DNA of 64,000 nt from Talinum fruticosum (Eukaryota; Streptophyta; Magnoliopsida; Caryophyllales; Talinaceae), in assembly GCA_021018815.1 (NCBI GenBank), contig JAITYX010000007.1, positions 7,813,001-7,877,000 of the forward strand, written 5' to 3'. Below, one piece after another: positions 50,253 through 62,605 of the stretch. Within the stretch, counting starts at the first letter, position 1. Each line of letters begins with the position of its first letter. The translations under genes and the position numbers were made by a program. A model generated the notes under the pieces. That model was not told the DNA's origin. It saw nothing but the letters and a program-made list of their open reading frames with translations, and ran no database searches.

Positions 50253-53200
50253 TGGATGTACTATAAATTGAATTTTAGTCTCTTTAATTAGCTAGCAGAC
50301 CTAGGGTAAAGAGAAAGAAAATGAAATTTTCAAGCGATTTAGACGTTATGGATGCTCGATTTTTCTAATCCTACCTCCTTAAGGGATTTCTCCCTCTGGA
50401 CATAATTAAATTAATGTGAAACAAACTAAAATAAAAAATAAAATGGTTGAAACCCAAGATGATTTACTAATAATTAGGGTTTTCTTAGGTTTGAAATAAG
50501 GATGTTGTATATAACTCAATATGATGGTCTCCCAAAAAACAAAAGCTCTCTAACTTTACCTTAACTAGGCTAAGTTAATAGTTGAAGTTTTATATATAAC
50601 TCGGCCTTCTTATTACATACGTAATAATTTTTCTTTAAATTTTGTTTGTTTGATCTTTAATCCTGTATAGTCGAGTTATTATTAGCTTATAAGGAATAGA
50701 ACTTTGCTAATATGTATAGAGGCATTCTGCATTTACCATATTTGAACTCGAGATCTCGATTGAAGTAGAAATGTGGACGAATCACTTGAATTAATTAACT
50801 TGTGTCGGTTTAGATTATACAACTTGCCAGTAATTAAGCAGAACTAATTGATTGATTTGATACAGTGATGTCTGGTGAACATAAGAGAAGCGTGTTGTTC
50901 AAAGGATTATTGCAAAATGGACTGCCATTCTTTATAGACAAGCCACCATCTGCTGACGACTTGATGAATCTCAGGCAATATGTGATTTCAAGAAGAAGGG
51001 GTAAGAATCTCGCTTAATTCACTGCTAAAACATGCTGTGGATTAGTGCTAATTACATGTTAAAATTTGATTAATTGATTATACACATATTTTTGCTGCAA
51101 CTGATGAATGAAGAGAGAGATTGTCTGAACAACATGAAGCGGAAGTTGTTAGAGGAAGATTATGATCAAGTGGAGGAGAGTGAAGAATTGAATTACATCA
51201 CTTCAAATGAGAAGAGACCCAAACTAGTTTGGACAAATGAGCTGCATAATAAATTCTTAAAGGCCATAAATGCCGTAGGCTTTCATAGTGAGGACCTTAC
51301 TCTTACTAGATTATAACCCTTATTAAGGAACTAATAGCAATTAACTATGTGTGTTTGCTTGTCGATTTCTTTTACCTATAACACAGGAGCTGTTCCGAAG
51401 AAAATATTACAATATATGAATGTTCCTGGATTGACTCGAGAGAATGTTGCTAGCCATTTACAGGTATAGATTCTTTTCTCATGAAATAATACGTAGAAAT
51501 AGAATTTCACTTTAAAGTTTAAACAATCACTATATTATAAGTTGCTCTTTAAGTAGAATTCGTTATTAATTATTTGTCTTGTTAAGGTAATATTGAATCA
51601 AAACTGCATTTGTAATCACGTATATAGTAATTAACATGACGTAGAAAGTTACTTTTGCATTTACTTCACTTTCATGCACTTATTTCCTTATATATATATA
51701 TATATATATCGTTGAATACTCACTTAGCTAATTAGTATGTTATGAACATATTGATATCGCAGAAATACCGAGTTTATCTGAAACGGCTTTGTAAATCAAG
51801 TAGCTCTACTCGAAGTAGAACAGTGCAAAATTGGAATGATAATCTGTTTAGGTCTACCTTCTCCTGGCCCCAATTCTCAAACGTTGCTACCAACAACTCT
51901 TTGCCCTATAATTCAAATCCCAACAACTTAGTGCAACAAGCAAGAGGGCAATTCTCAAATGTTGCTTCCAACAATTCCTTGCCTTACCTTTCAAATCCCA
52001 ACAACTTAGGACAACGAGCAAGAGGGCCATTCTCAAATGTTGCTACCAACTATTCCTTGACCTATTCTTCAAACCCCATCAACTTTGGGCAACAAGCAAG
52101 AGGGCAATTCTCGTATGTTGCTACCAACAATGCCTTGCCCTATCATTCGAATCTAGGCTACTTAGGGCAACAAACTCGAGGGGCATTGCCATCTATGTAT
52201 GCCAATAATGGAGTCAACACTGGTACTATGCCTATTATGGGATCTTCCTTTGGTGCATTTCAAGGGTCAACGAGCACAATGCTTGATACCCTACCAAGTA
52301 ACGATGATGTTTGTCCAGTGAACATCTTGGAGAGTTCAAATGCAAGCAACGTTGTTGAATTAACCTATTTTACCGGAGAAACCAATGACATCCAAGAGAG
52401 TTTTATGCCAGTTAATGTGCAAAATAACAGCAACCCTAATGTCGATCACAGAGGTTATTTGGCAGATGTTACAAATCAGTTTCTCTCCTCCCTGATCAGC
52501 CCACCTCGAACTTAGGTGATCATAATCAAGGGCAAACTCATCTCCTAATGATGACCCAAATGGGAGGAGGAGCCATTGCTAATGAAGGGGATAGTCCAGG
52601 CCCAAATGATCAATATGGTGGGTTATTGTTGAATGACTCAGTCAATGACATGATCACCAATGGGAATATGACCTTCCCTGTCCCTGAACAGGGAAATCAA
52701 AATGTTCACTCTACTATCCTCATTGCTGATGAAGATGATGGCTTGGAGAACTTTATCAGTAGTCTCGAGCTAGAAAGCCTTAATTATAATAACCAAACTT
52801 CTGAGAATCCTTTTATGGACCAGCAAGATGAGACCATGCCTCTGGTGGATAACTGCATCACTACTGATCATGAGATGCCCGTCCAGAATATTTCTAATAG
52901 CTTCCCTCTAGTTCAGAATGATGTTGAACAGGTACGTCGAAATCATGGTATTAAACTGAAACAATATTCACTCAAGCTTAATTATAGGAAAGGGTTAACT
53001 ACGTCCTGCTTCAAACAAAATGTCTCCTCGTTGAGTATTTAGCTAAGCATGATATAAGGGTTAATTATACCTTTGTTTTGGTATTATTACTTGAAATTTG
53101 TAGGAAATGTCCAACTCTGGAATTTCAAGTGGATCGCCCGTTATCTTCCAAGACTGGGCAGCAGGAAACACTCTGGATGATTTTTACTTGGTATGAATTA

Positions 53201-53382
53201 TCTTAGTTAGATTATCAAATGCAGCCTTATTTGGAGCATTGCATCTGAACTTTTCTGTGGATAAATGGAAGATTGTGCCCTTGACATCTCTCTGTCATGA
53301 TTTGCAGGACGGGATCGATGACCTTGTGGATGTTTTCTCAAGCTTCGATGGTGACAATGGGAGCAACAATCTGCTGCCATGA
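48373..53382 (+). CDS. Gene B: type-B response regulator (ARR-B-like), tandem paralogue of A
   Basis: Same architecture and intron phases as gene A. Exons: 48,373-48,496; 49,710-49,868; 50,866-51,000; 51,114-51,287; 51,387-51,463; 51,763-52,931; 53,104-53,190; 53,308-53,382. The receiver keeps D70 (IVLTDLQ) and K120 (FIDKPP), but the acidic pocket reads VDGD (D22, G23), losing one of two Mg-binding acids. Phosphorylation may therefore be altered. GARP covers about residues 173-235 ([32 protein letters not shown]). Residues 260-363 are four tandem 26-residue repeats. Both paralogues end in a conserved IDDLV-x5-SFD-x2-NG motif followed by a few Asn and LP. A one-base frameshift lies near 52,480 (T3 run a candidate); one added base gives exactly 667 codons including stop. 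Confidence 0.88.
50207..50247. repeat. AT microsatellite in intron 2 of gene B
   Basis: About 20 AT units follow a short GT run. A second shorter AT repeat (51,689-51,709) lies in intron 5. Confidence 0.95.
51871..52182 (+). repeat. Four 78-bp in-frame tandem repeats in gene B
   Basis: Units at 51,871, 51,949, 52,027 and 52,105 encode 26 residues each, with consensus [13 protein letters not shown] followed by [12 protein letters not shown]. Gene A has a single diverged equivalent (TFANNSSLNYASSSNL). The expansion is therefore specific to gene B and in multiples of three bases. Confidence 0.95.
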
Positions 53383-53740
53383 CCAGTTTCTGATCCAGAA
53401 ACATATATCAAAGTATAGAAGAATATTGATATTCTTCTGCTTATCTCCTAGCTAGTATGTCTCTATACATCTGTGCTGTGGAATAAGGAGATAACTCTCC
53501 AATTCAGTTGTGAACATTCTGAATTTCGTAGACTTCGCGAGTATTTGAGCTTGTCTCTTGTAGTATCATTAGTGTTGCTGTGGATTTGATATAGTTGTTT
53601 GAACACCAAATTTTAAGTGTTAAGGATGTTTTATCATGGATGATGTTATCGTAATTGCTGGTGCTCTAATGATGTTTTTCACTCAAGATGGTAGTTAGTT
53701 GCATGAATTCGGTTATAGTTTTGCTATAGGTGTTGACATA
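53383..53740. other. 3' flank of gene B
   Basis: Probable 3' untranslated region and terminator zone; no gene or repeat is recognised. Confidence 0.5.
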
Positions 53741-53742
53741 TA

Positions 53743-53968
53743 CTCCATCCGTTTCATGATACGTGTTACTTTAACTAATTTTTTTGTTTCGTAATATTTG
53801 CCATTTTACAATTCCAATGACCTATTAATGATTTGTTGACCAATTTTGTTCTTTATTAAATGTCTTTTTCCTCTCCTTTTTTCATTAACTTTCCTCATTT
53901 CTAATAAAATATTGGATAACTTGGTCTTTTAATATAAATTTTGTTACGAGGGTAAGTGAAATAATATA
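53743..53968 (+). mobile_element. Stowaway-like MITE, right end truncated
   Basis: It starts CTCCATCCGTTTCATGATAC after TA, the Stowaway (Tc1/mariner) terminus. The inside matches the reverse complement of the MITE at 62,606-62,876 (TTTACAATTCCAATGA and TTTGGTCTTTTA-like blocks). The matching right terminus is missing, and a retroposon has inserted beside it. Confidence 0.75.
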
Positions 53969-53980
53969 AACTTGCATCTT

Positions 53981-54230
53981 TTTTTTTTTTGAAGTGAAAA
54001 AGTGGGGATTCATTCATGAAGAAATCGACGTACATACTTTCTCTGTTTCAATTACGGACAAAATGTGACTCGGACCCACCCATCCATACTTGAGTGTTTT
54101 TTGAAATTGAAATGCAAACTTGACGACTTCATATGCGACCTTATTATAAGACCTCTTAACAAAACGAAAAACACAATATAGAAACCAGAAGCAATGTCAG
54201 ACAATTAGTAATGAAAGTATTGAGTAGGGC
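53981..54230 (-). mobile_element. Short retroposon (5'-truncated LINE or SINE)
   Basis: A 12-bp target duplication AACTTGCATCTT (53,969-53,980 and 54,231-54,242) flanks about 250 bp. The T run after the left copy is the poly(A) tail of a minus-strand insertion. The 3' end on the minus strand (CATGAATGAATCCCCAC, then CTTCAAAA) resembles L1 tails. No clear tRNA promoter boxes are seen, so a truncated LINE is favoured over a SINE. Confidence 0.8.
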
Positions 54231-54242
54231 AACTTGCATCTT

Positions 54243-56409
54243 ATGTAAACCAAAGTTGCTAAAAATGCATTAAAATTGGGATTTTGTTTATGTGGTTCCT
54301 ATATTTTATATCTCCAGTGGAGCCATCACCCTCCTTTTTCCTCTACATTTCCTTCAAACAAAGCAATTTCAATTCAAAAGCTCTTCTTTGGCCACCTACA
54401 CGTCTCAAACTGACTGTCATTTTCTTTTTACACTTTAAAAATTCCAAAAATCTTTGACTTCTTTATTCATTGCCTTCACTGCCTGAGAGTGTAACTTGGA
54501 GGGGAGGGGAAGAGAGAGAGAGGGAGAGAGGGGGGGCGGAGCCCAAATCACCAAATACCCTCATCATTATATTGTCTCAATTATTACTAGAAATCTTGTG
54601 ATTTTGTGGTGAAGAAATCTCCAATTCCACAGCCCATTTCGCCATTCTGCCCGTCTCACTCAATTCATGAGGTATTGTTTCCTTCTCTCTCTGCTATCTC
54701 AAAATCTGGGGTTGCATAATTTGATTAGCAAAGGATCTGAGAATATTCAGTTTCTATTCTATTTATTGATTGCATTTACTCGGTTGCTTCTGGGACGAGA
54801 GTATAATGCCTTTTGGTAGTTATTTTCTAGTTAATTTCTCAGTATATATGTTTAAATATTTGCCCATCTTATTTGTGTTTGCGTGAGGTGTTAATTTTGC
54901 TGGACAATGGTCATTTTCAGTTTATAATTTATCAAAATTTTGACAAAGTCAGAAGCCTGAAATGCCAATATTATTTTTTCTTTTTGGGCTGGCAGACAAG
55001 CTTCTACCAAGAAAACACACTAATGGGAAGTAATTCACTCAAGGGTTGACCTAATATTTGATAAATTAGTACCTGTGCTTATATCCCTAGTTTGTTTATT
55101 AGTTGATTGACCTAGTGTAATTTGGTTCGTTTGTAAAGCTAATGACAAGTGGTTGTACTTCTAATCTCAAGATTAATGCAAGATATTTAGTTCAAGAAAA
55201 TACCCAAATTTCATGTGATTTTCCTTGTTTTTAGATGTAGCTTTTCTACATTGTAAATTGTATTTGTTTCTCTGTCTCTGTCTGTATGAGGTAAGGTCCT
55301 TTAGTATCTGAGTTCTTGGTCCAAAGTGCTTGGTCAAATTTAAGACAATAATTCAAATTAATAAAGACTCATATTTCAATAATTTATGTTAAAAAACGGT
55401 TTAAGTAGGGTATTTCCTTGTGCAGCTCCCCCTTCCTCTCTTCTCCTCCAATCTCAAAGGAAAGGGAAAAAAAAAAGAAAGAAAGAAAATCTCGACTTGC
55501 TTCCTGATTCTTGAATTTACACAATATCTGGCTAGTAAATGTTTGAATGATGAAGGGAGAATCTGTACAAGGGCACACCCAAATCCATTGTCGAGGTCAT
55601 ATTTTTGTTTCATGTATACAAATTATCTGGAGTATTTACACTCATGCTTGCAGTATTAATCTCCACGGAGTAAAAGAAAATGGTTTTTTATTTATGATTG
55701 AGGGCATATTCTTTAATTTTAAGATCTTTGTTAATATGATTTTTAGCTTTCATTATATACTATGGTGCATGGGCATAAGATTTCTTTCTAGTTTCATGAA
55801 CATCAATATTGTGTTGGTTGCATGATTCTTGGTGGGGATTGAATGCTGAATTTTCGGCAATTATGACTAGTGTAAGTGAATAAGTCTCATTTCCTGTATT
55901 TATTTTGCCCCCTGATTGCTGATCCTTATGGTTCTCTGGGTACTGAGGAGGGCTTTTCCCTAGTTCCAAAATGGAAATGGTGCCATCCAATTGAGATGTT
56001 GGTACTTGATAATTCACATGACTCTTCGTTCTGTCTTTTATCTTCTTTGTTTCCTTATTGTCGCCCTGCCCCCTTTTCTGTGGAGGCTTGATCCATGCTG
56101 GATTTCAGTTGTTTCTCTAGGTCTCATCTCTCAATATTATCTGTACAACAGGTTGGATTTTTGAAGAATTTGAAGCTGCAGTTGTCAAATAGTCATTGAG
56201 TGTTTGATTAAGACTTCTTTACTGGACCAGGTATCTGTTAACAATGCCCTTTTTGTTGCTATTCCTGAATTTGGGTGCCAGATCATACATTTTTGTGTCC
56301 TTATTTAAATATCTTTGTTTTAAAAAAGTGTGCAAGGTTACCAGAAGGGTGAAGAAGAGGACCTCAACTGAACATTTCTTAGCATTCCAATTTAAGAATA
56401 GAATCGTGG
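54243..56409 (+). other. Promoter, 5' leader exon and leader introns of gene C
   Basis: A GA-rich tract (about 54,505-54,536) is followed by a probable leader exon ending CAATTCATGAG at 54,671 before GTATTG. A second leader exon may be 56,152-56,230 (between CTGTACAACAG and GTATCTG). The exact leader structure cannot be fixed without transcripts. Confidence 0.5.
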
Positions 56410-59400
56410 ATGAGTATGAGAGGAAGCCAGATGTGGGAGACTCATTATGTCTCACCTGAGCTTACAGAAAATTTGGCTGAATTGTTCCCTGGGCTTACGT
56501 TAGACGAGGCTCTTCAACATCAGGTATGTCTGAAAAAATTCACAGGGAAAGTTTTCTTCCTGCAATGTTTGTCTCCGCCTCGCCCCCCAACCACCTAAAA
56601 AAGAACGAAAGAAAAGAACACTTGTAGAATTGGTATGCTATTGTGTTCATTTGTAAACTGACCCCAGACTTCTTGATCTACTATTATTCCAGGAAACTCT
56701 GTATCAATCACTTCAGATAAGCTGTGTCAACAATACAGCTAGTTCTGACAATGGACAGAGCAGCAGCCAAGGTCACTCATGGGGAAGTGGTGATTATGAC
56801 TTGGATTTGGATGAAGCGTTAGCTAGATCTTTGCAGGAGCTGGACATAGAAGATGAAGTTGATCATGTTGTTGTTACACTACCTGTCCACAATGTTCCCA
56901 GTGAGTATTATAAAAACCTGTTATGAATGCTCAACCATCTGAAACATGTTTCTTTCCTGTCTTTGGTCAAAGCCTTGTAGCCAAAATGCCTAAAGGGCGG
57001 CATCATATAATATAAGATTGTTTTTTTAAAAATGGTTTTGTTAGACACGATAAATAATGCTAATGAAACCCCAAGAGCTCATTCTACTCACATTATCATA
57101 GCTGATTGATGCCAGTTCTAGAATTCCTAAATGGAAATACGCTATCTGTATGGTATTTATCTTTATATATCTTTAATTCATTCAAAATGGTGGATGTTGT
57201 TATGGTTCAGACAGATCCTCGGGATTACTTCTTCGTAATGTTTTGTTAGGGGATGCAAGACAGTTATCTTTTCCTGTTTCCAGTGTTTTAGGGTTGATGG
57301 AGTTAGGAATTAGGATCTGTGCTTTTCATTTTAGCGTTCTTAGATTATCATTCAGAATTTTGTTCATGATTGGTTTTCGCTTCCCTGCATGGATTTCTTG
57401 GCTTTGTTACTTCATTTACTGCTTTTGAACTCCTCTTGGTAAAAGTTCACTTTTAGTACTAAAGCATTTTGTGGCAAAGCATCTTTGCATGATCTATGCT
57501 TTTTTGTTAATACTGTAACTTAAACAGTTATCATAGCTGAAGCAAATGTGTTGGATATCGATTATGTACATATTTATGCTTGTGTTAGAATGTTGTTTTG
57601 CTTGTCATTTATCTGCGTGTGAGATGCTGATTCGCTTGTCATTTCTGACTCATTTGTTTTATCAGATAATTTTTAGAACCTTCCTTCAAAAGATTAGTTG
57701 GTCTTTGGAAATAATCTTTGCCTGGCTGTGAGCCGTGTAAATCATGATCTGTACTGGCTCATTGAACTGTTATGTGCTTTTGATCATTGGTGAAGTAGAA
57801 GGCAGTAATGCATTTACAACCTAGGTTAAAAACAATCTTTCTATAGTTGCAGTTTTGCAGAGTAAGGTCTTGTATATCTGGATCCCTTGCTATGTCCTGG
57901 TAAGAGCATCATGAGAGGATGGTAGGCCAGAGCCAAGTTTGATGTGCTATCTGATACTTACTATTTATGTGGCACTAATCTGTTTCTTCGTTCATGAGTA
58001 TACAACATATTGAACTTTTTTGCTTTAAGAGATTGTTGAGAATGTATGAAATGAATCTATGAAACATTAATGGCACCCCTATATGTGAATGCCAACCAAG
58101 CTTAATCAAAATATCAAGCACCTTGATGGATTTGCGGTGTAAATTGAAGTTGAATCTGATGATATCTAAGGTTGATTCTTGAGTGGTTCTCACTCAATAA
58201 GGTATATGATAGATGTATAGAGAGTGTTGGAATAGGTCAGGGATATCATCCTTATAGAGGAAGCATGTTTGAGTCAGAGAATTTGTGTACTCATACTGTG
58301 CAATGCAATACCTACTCAACCATTGTAGGTAACATGAAGGCGGGTGATAATGTCTAAGGCTCTAAACTGTCAAATTTTGCTTGTTCTGTCCAATGTTTGG
58401 TGGCATACCAGCAATTCCCTGAGCAAATTTAGGGAATGTACAAGGGTTTGAATTCTGGTACTTTACCAACTTATCAAATATCAAAAATGTGCTTGAATTA
58501 ATTTTCTTTAATGTGGATTTTACAAAAGATTTCATCTTAGGTAGCTGAGAACCATTTAGCTTAAGGGGAGGGGAAAAAGGTTCATTATGCAACTGCCACC
58601 AGGCACCAGCCAATATGATTTGGCCATGCTTTGAAGGACAGTATACTGCTGAAAGTAGGTTAAGTTTGCCAAGTTAGTGTGTTTGCCTTAGTTTCTGGAG
58701 TTGCCTGTGCTTAAGAGTGTGAGAAATCTTTAGCCTACTTACGTGGTGTGAGTTCAGATTCTGTATATCATGTGGTGAGGTTTGGTATGATGTCCGTAAG
58801 ATAGTCATAATCCCCTTTTTTTTTCCTTCTTCTTTTGGCTTCGATCACTATGATTGTTTACATTGTCAAAGCTGGAATACTATGCTTTTGCGCAACTGTG
58901 AACTTTTGTAGATTGTCCTCTAATGATTTTTTTAGCCTTCTGGCCTTTCTGTTTTTTATTTTTTATTTTTTTATGTAATCTTTACTCTTCCCTTGATGTA
59001 GAAGCATCAGTGAATCCATGCCAGTTGGGTTGTGTGTGGGCACTGAACATGGATATTCATTGTGGATACTTGGCATGACTGTTTTTTGTTTGCTTAGTTT
59101 TTGCCATTTTCCTGAAAACTGTAATGACATTGCATGATGAAACAATTGACCATCCTAACTACAGAAGCCCCCCTCCCCCTCCCCGGAGGTAGGATGGCAG
59201 GGCAGAGAGATACTCAAACTAAATATCAGAATGCATTTATATGTTCAGACTGAAACTTAAATCATTAATGTAACCCTTTTCTCATATTTTTTAGGTAATT
59301 CTGAACGCACTGCTGCAGGCTCTTCTGCCTCGGACCTCTCGGTAATTCCCGTAGGAGTTGCTTGACATAAATTCTTAATCTTCTAATCCTTTTCTTAGAA

Positions 59401-60997
59401 GGCAAGTCTTTATTTGTGATGCATGCAGAGGGCAAATCAAGATGATATTGATCTAGACCGGATGACTTATGAGGTTAGTTGGGCCAGTTGGGCTGCAGCC
59501 CTGGTCTCTTTTGTTATGATTTTCTCTAGCTTTTTTTTTTTTTTTCAATAAACAAATGAGTCGTGTTTTCCCATTTGTGGTCCAATATGATCATATAAGT
59601 GGGCATGCATTTCCTTGCGTAAATCTCCTTCCTATTTGGAACTGGTTTTGTACGGCAAGCCCAAGAAATTTGCCGGCTAATCTAAGCTAATTAGTGGTTG
59701 CCAATTGTTTCTTGAATGAGGTAAGAGAAGGAACAGACCTTTGCATGAGACAATCAGGCTATTCTTGCAGGAGTGGCCTCATTTCGTTGGGGTCGCTGGT
59801 GTAGCCTAAATGCCTTTTCTCTGTCTCTCATCTTTGTTGGATTAGACAGTCTCAACTGAATCGAACTTAGAAAGCAAATAGGTAATCAGTTTGTCCAAAT
59901 ATTTGGTATTCTAGGAATCTGGGTGCCCGGAAAGTAGCTGTATTCAGATTTTATATTTTTTTACCCTTGATTTAGAATTTGGTGTTCATATCAGGAACTG
60001 CAATCCCTAGGGAGGCCATTGGCAGCGAGAGCAAAGGGCTAACTGAGGCAGAAATATCCAGTTTGCCTTGTTACAAATACAAAACTGGACTGTTCACAAA
60101 GAAAGTTGAACTTGGAGAGTATGATCTCCTCCTTTCTCTCCATCCATATATATATCTCTAAACCCCTCAGGTATATTCATTCAAAAATGTTTTACTGATG
60201 GTGGAAGTGTGGAACCTTTTCTCAGGTGTGCAATATGTTATGAATCATATAAAAACAAGCAGTCTGTGACCACCCTTCCATGTTTCCACCAGTATCACAC
60301 GGAATGTATAAACTGCTGGTTGAAGCAGAGCAAGGTAACCCAAGCCTCCCCCTTTCGTTTCACTGTGTGGTTCTGTTGTTACTTGTTAGCGTGAATTGTG
60401 CTTCCAAAATTTGAAATTGCTGAAAACCGGATTAGATCTCAAAAAAAAAGCCCTGTTTTGTCTCTATCCAGACCAGATAGGGCTTGTACTCCGTTGTTAG
60501 CATATTTTGGTCGTATTCTGGCTGCTGAGCTTCTTGCAATTGTTTATGTACATTATAGTTGTTTGTAACCCCTAGTCTTTTGGTTTGTCAACTCTTAGAA
60601 ATCGCGATAAAATGGTGTTGTAAGATTTGAGTCTGGGTGAAATCTACACTTACTATTGCAACCAACAACCTCAGACTTTCCACATCCATCCTCATCCATT
60701 TGCGCCTATTTTCTGCAAATCATATCAAAGTTTTGGTCCTAGTACCAATTACCTTAACTCTTGCAGAGATTGCATATGGGAAACTTTTCATTGCATATAT
60801 TTGAGGATTATCCTTAAGGATCCTTATGAGGAGGATTACCTAATTGTTGTTTTTAGAGTATAAACGTTGCTAATTCAGTAGCATTCGTGGGCAAAAGTAC
60901 GATAAAGCTGCTTGCTAACACATATTTTGTTTCCTTTTTTCCCGCCTTCTGTACCCAGGCTTGCCCCATCTGCCAGAAGGAGGTCATGTTTTCTTGA
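56410..60997 (+). CDS. Gene C: RING-H2 E3 ubiquitin ligase, BIG BROTHER-like
   Basis: This is a small RING-type E3 predicted to transfer ubiquitin from an E2 to substrates; BIG BROTHER relatives limit organ growth. Exons: 56,410-56,523; 56,693-56,900; 59,295-59,341; 59,429-59,473; 59,995-60,118; 60,226-60,334; 60,959-60,997, all GT-AG. The N-terminal part has METHY-like WETHYVSPELTENLAELFPG, an acidic middle (DLDLDEALARSLQELD) and the family signature DDIDLDRMTYEEL. The RING-H2 runs C181, C184, C199, H201, H204, C207, C218, C221, with W211 at the usual E2-contact place, and it ends seven residues after the last Cys. A one-base loss at G3 (60,010-60,012) breaks the frame; a fourth G restores ELQSLGEAIGSESKGL and gives exactly 229 codons including stop. 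The start at 56,410 or 56,416 is uncertain. Confidence 0.87.
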
Positions 60998-61465
60998 TTG
61001 CCTGATGCAGCCACCAATTTGTTGAAGTTCCTATATCTGAAGAAGCAGAAGCAACTCTTTCTGTGAATAAATTTGTTTTTCTGTTTTTAATTTTATTTTG
61101 TTGCAAGAAGGCAGAAGAACATTTTCCATATGTATACAGTTGGGAGGTTGCTGTTGTTGCATCTTTCTTGACTGGTTTATCATGAATTATAATGAGTCCC
61201 TATTAATAGGAGTTATAGTTTTTACCTTACAGCAGATATGTAATTATCCTCTTTTTTCAGCTGATTGAGAATCAAAGTTCTGTTAATCTCTCAATCTGTT
61301 ATAATTTCTGACAGCTAATTTGTCTTGAGTGCCATCCTAATCAGTAAGATGGTAGTTGTTTATTTCTGGTTGATTTGATCATTTTGTAGATTTTACAGGA
61401 GGTTTGATGATATTTGGCAATGGTCGTTTTTATTGTAACCCTTTTACCTCTTTATGAAGTTAATC

Positions 61466-61518
<53 letters not shown>

Positions 61519-61522
61519 TAAC

Positions 61523-61581
<59 letters not shown>

Positions 61582-62603
61582 TAATTAAAAAACTAGGGAA
61601 AGCGAGGGGAGAGCGTGAGACCAAAAGGTGTCACTGGCAATTTTCCCAATTTCAAGAATGAATTGATATTACATTAGATCATCATATTTACCGTGAATTA
61701 TTTTTCTACTTTTTTTTTCCTCCTTTTTTTCTTTGCGAAGGAAGAAGCTGGTAGTTTTTACTTTTAACCGGAAACTTCTAATCTCAAAATTGGAAATGAA
61801 ATCACAATCCTCGGAGATTATTTTCCTTAGTTGCCATTTTTCTTCCGACTTGGGCCTTATAATAATCTAACATGAAAAACTCACTAAATGCTGATCATAT
61901 CAAAAATGGGTGGATTTTTTCCAATAAAAAGGTTAATTATACAGTGTACACGCATTTGTAGATTTAAGTTATCATAAATAGTATTTAGTTCTAATTTTTA
62001 AAATTCACCTACTATTTCTATGATTCCTATTTTTAAAAAAGATTGAATTTTTTCCTCGAAATCGTGTCATTTTATTGAGTATATAGCTCAACATAAATAT
62101 TGTCTCTCCACCCAAGAAAAAAGAAAAAAATGGAAATCTCATTAAATGCTGATGTTATCAACTTGGGTCTTTTTTAAAAAATAAAAAATAAATTGAAAGT
62201 AGATTTTTTTGGTTCAAATTTTAAGGTAGATTTTTATGTTCACAATAATGAAGAACTAAAAGGGAAAAAATCAGCATCTGATAATTGAGGAAATTATCAA
62301 GCATTTAATGAGATAATTGAGGTCCATAAGACTCTTGGAAAGCCCTTACAATATAGCTAATACAACAAACCCCTCCTCCACAACCCCGCCCCCACCCCCC
62401 CAACAAAAAAAAAACTGCTAAAACAACCAAAAAAAAAAAAAAGGGACTGAATTATTGTTCGTAATTAAAACTAATTCTTCACAAACGGATGATTTATACA
62501 TTTGTTTTCTTCATGTACACCATTTTTTTGTTTGTTTTAACATAGTTGGTGGATTTCTCTTTCCCGGCCTATATTGAGCTAATCGATAATAAATTTTAAG
62601 AAG
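60998..62603. other. 3' region of gene C and intergenic DNA
   Basis: The 3' untranslated region of gene C probably ends near 61.2-61.5 kb. Beyond it lie an AAT microsatellite and AT-rich DNA with A and C runs near 62,390-62,440; no gene is recognised. Confidence 0.55.
61466..61579. repeat. (AAT)n microsatellite
   Basis: About 114 bp of AAT/ATA triplets with a central interruption (AATGATAAC at about 61,514) and a second near the right end. Confidence 0.95.
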
Positions 62604-62605
62604 TA

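Noticed and set aside
51871..52182. CRISPR-like array
   Set aside because: The units are contiguous without spacers and are coding repeats in a plant gene.
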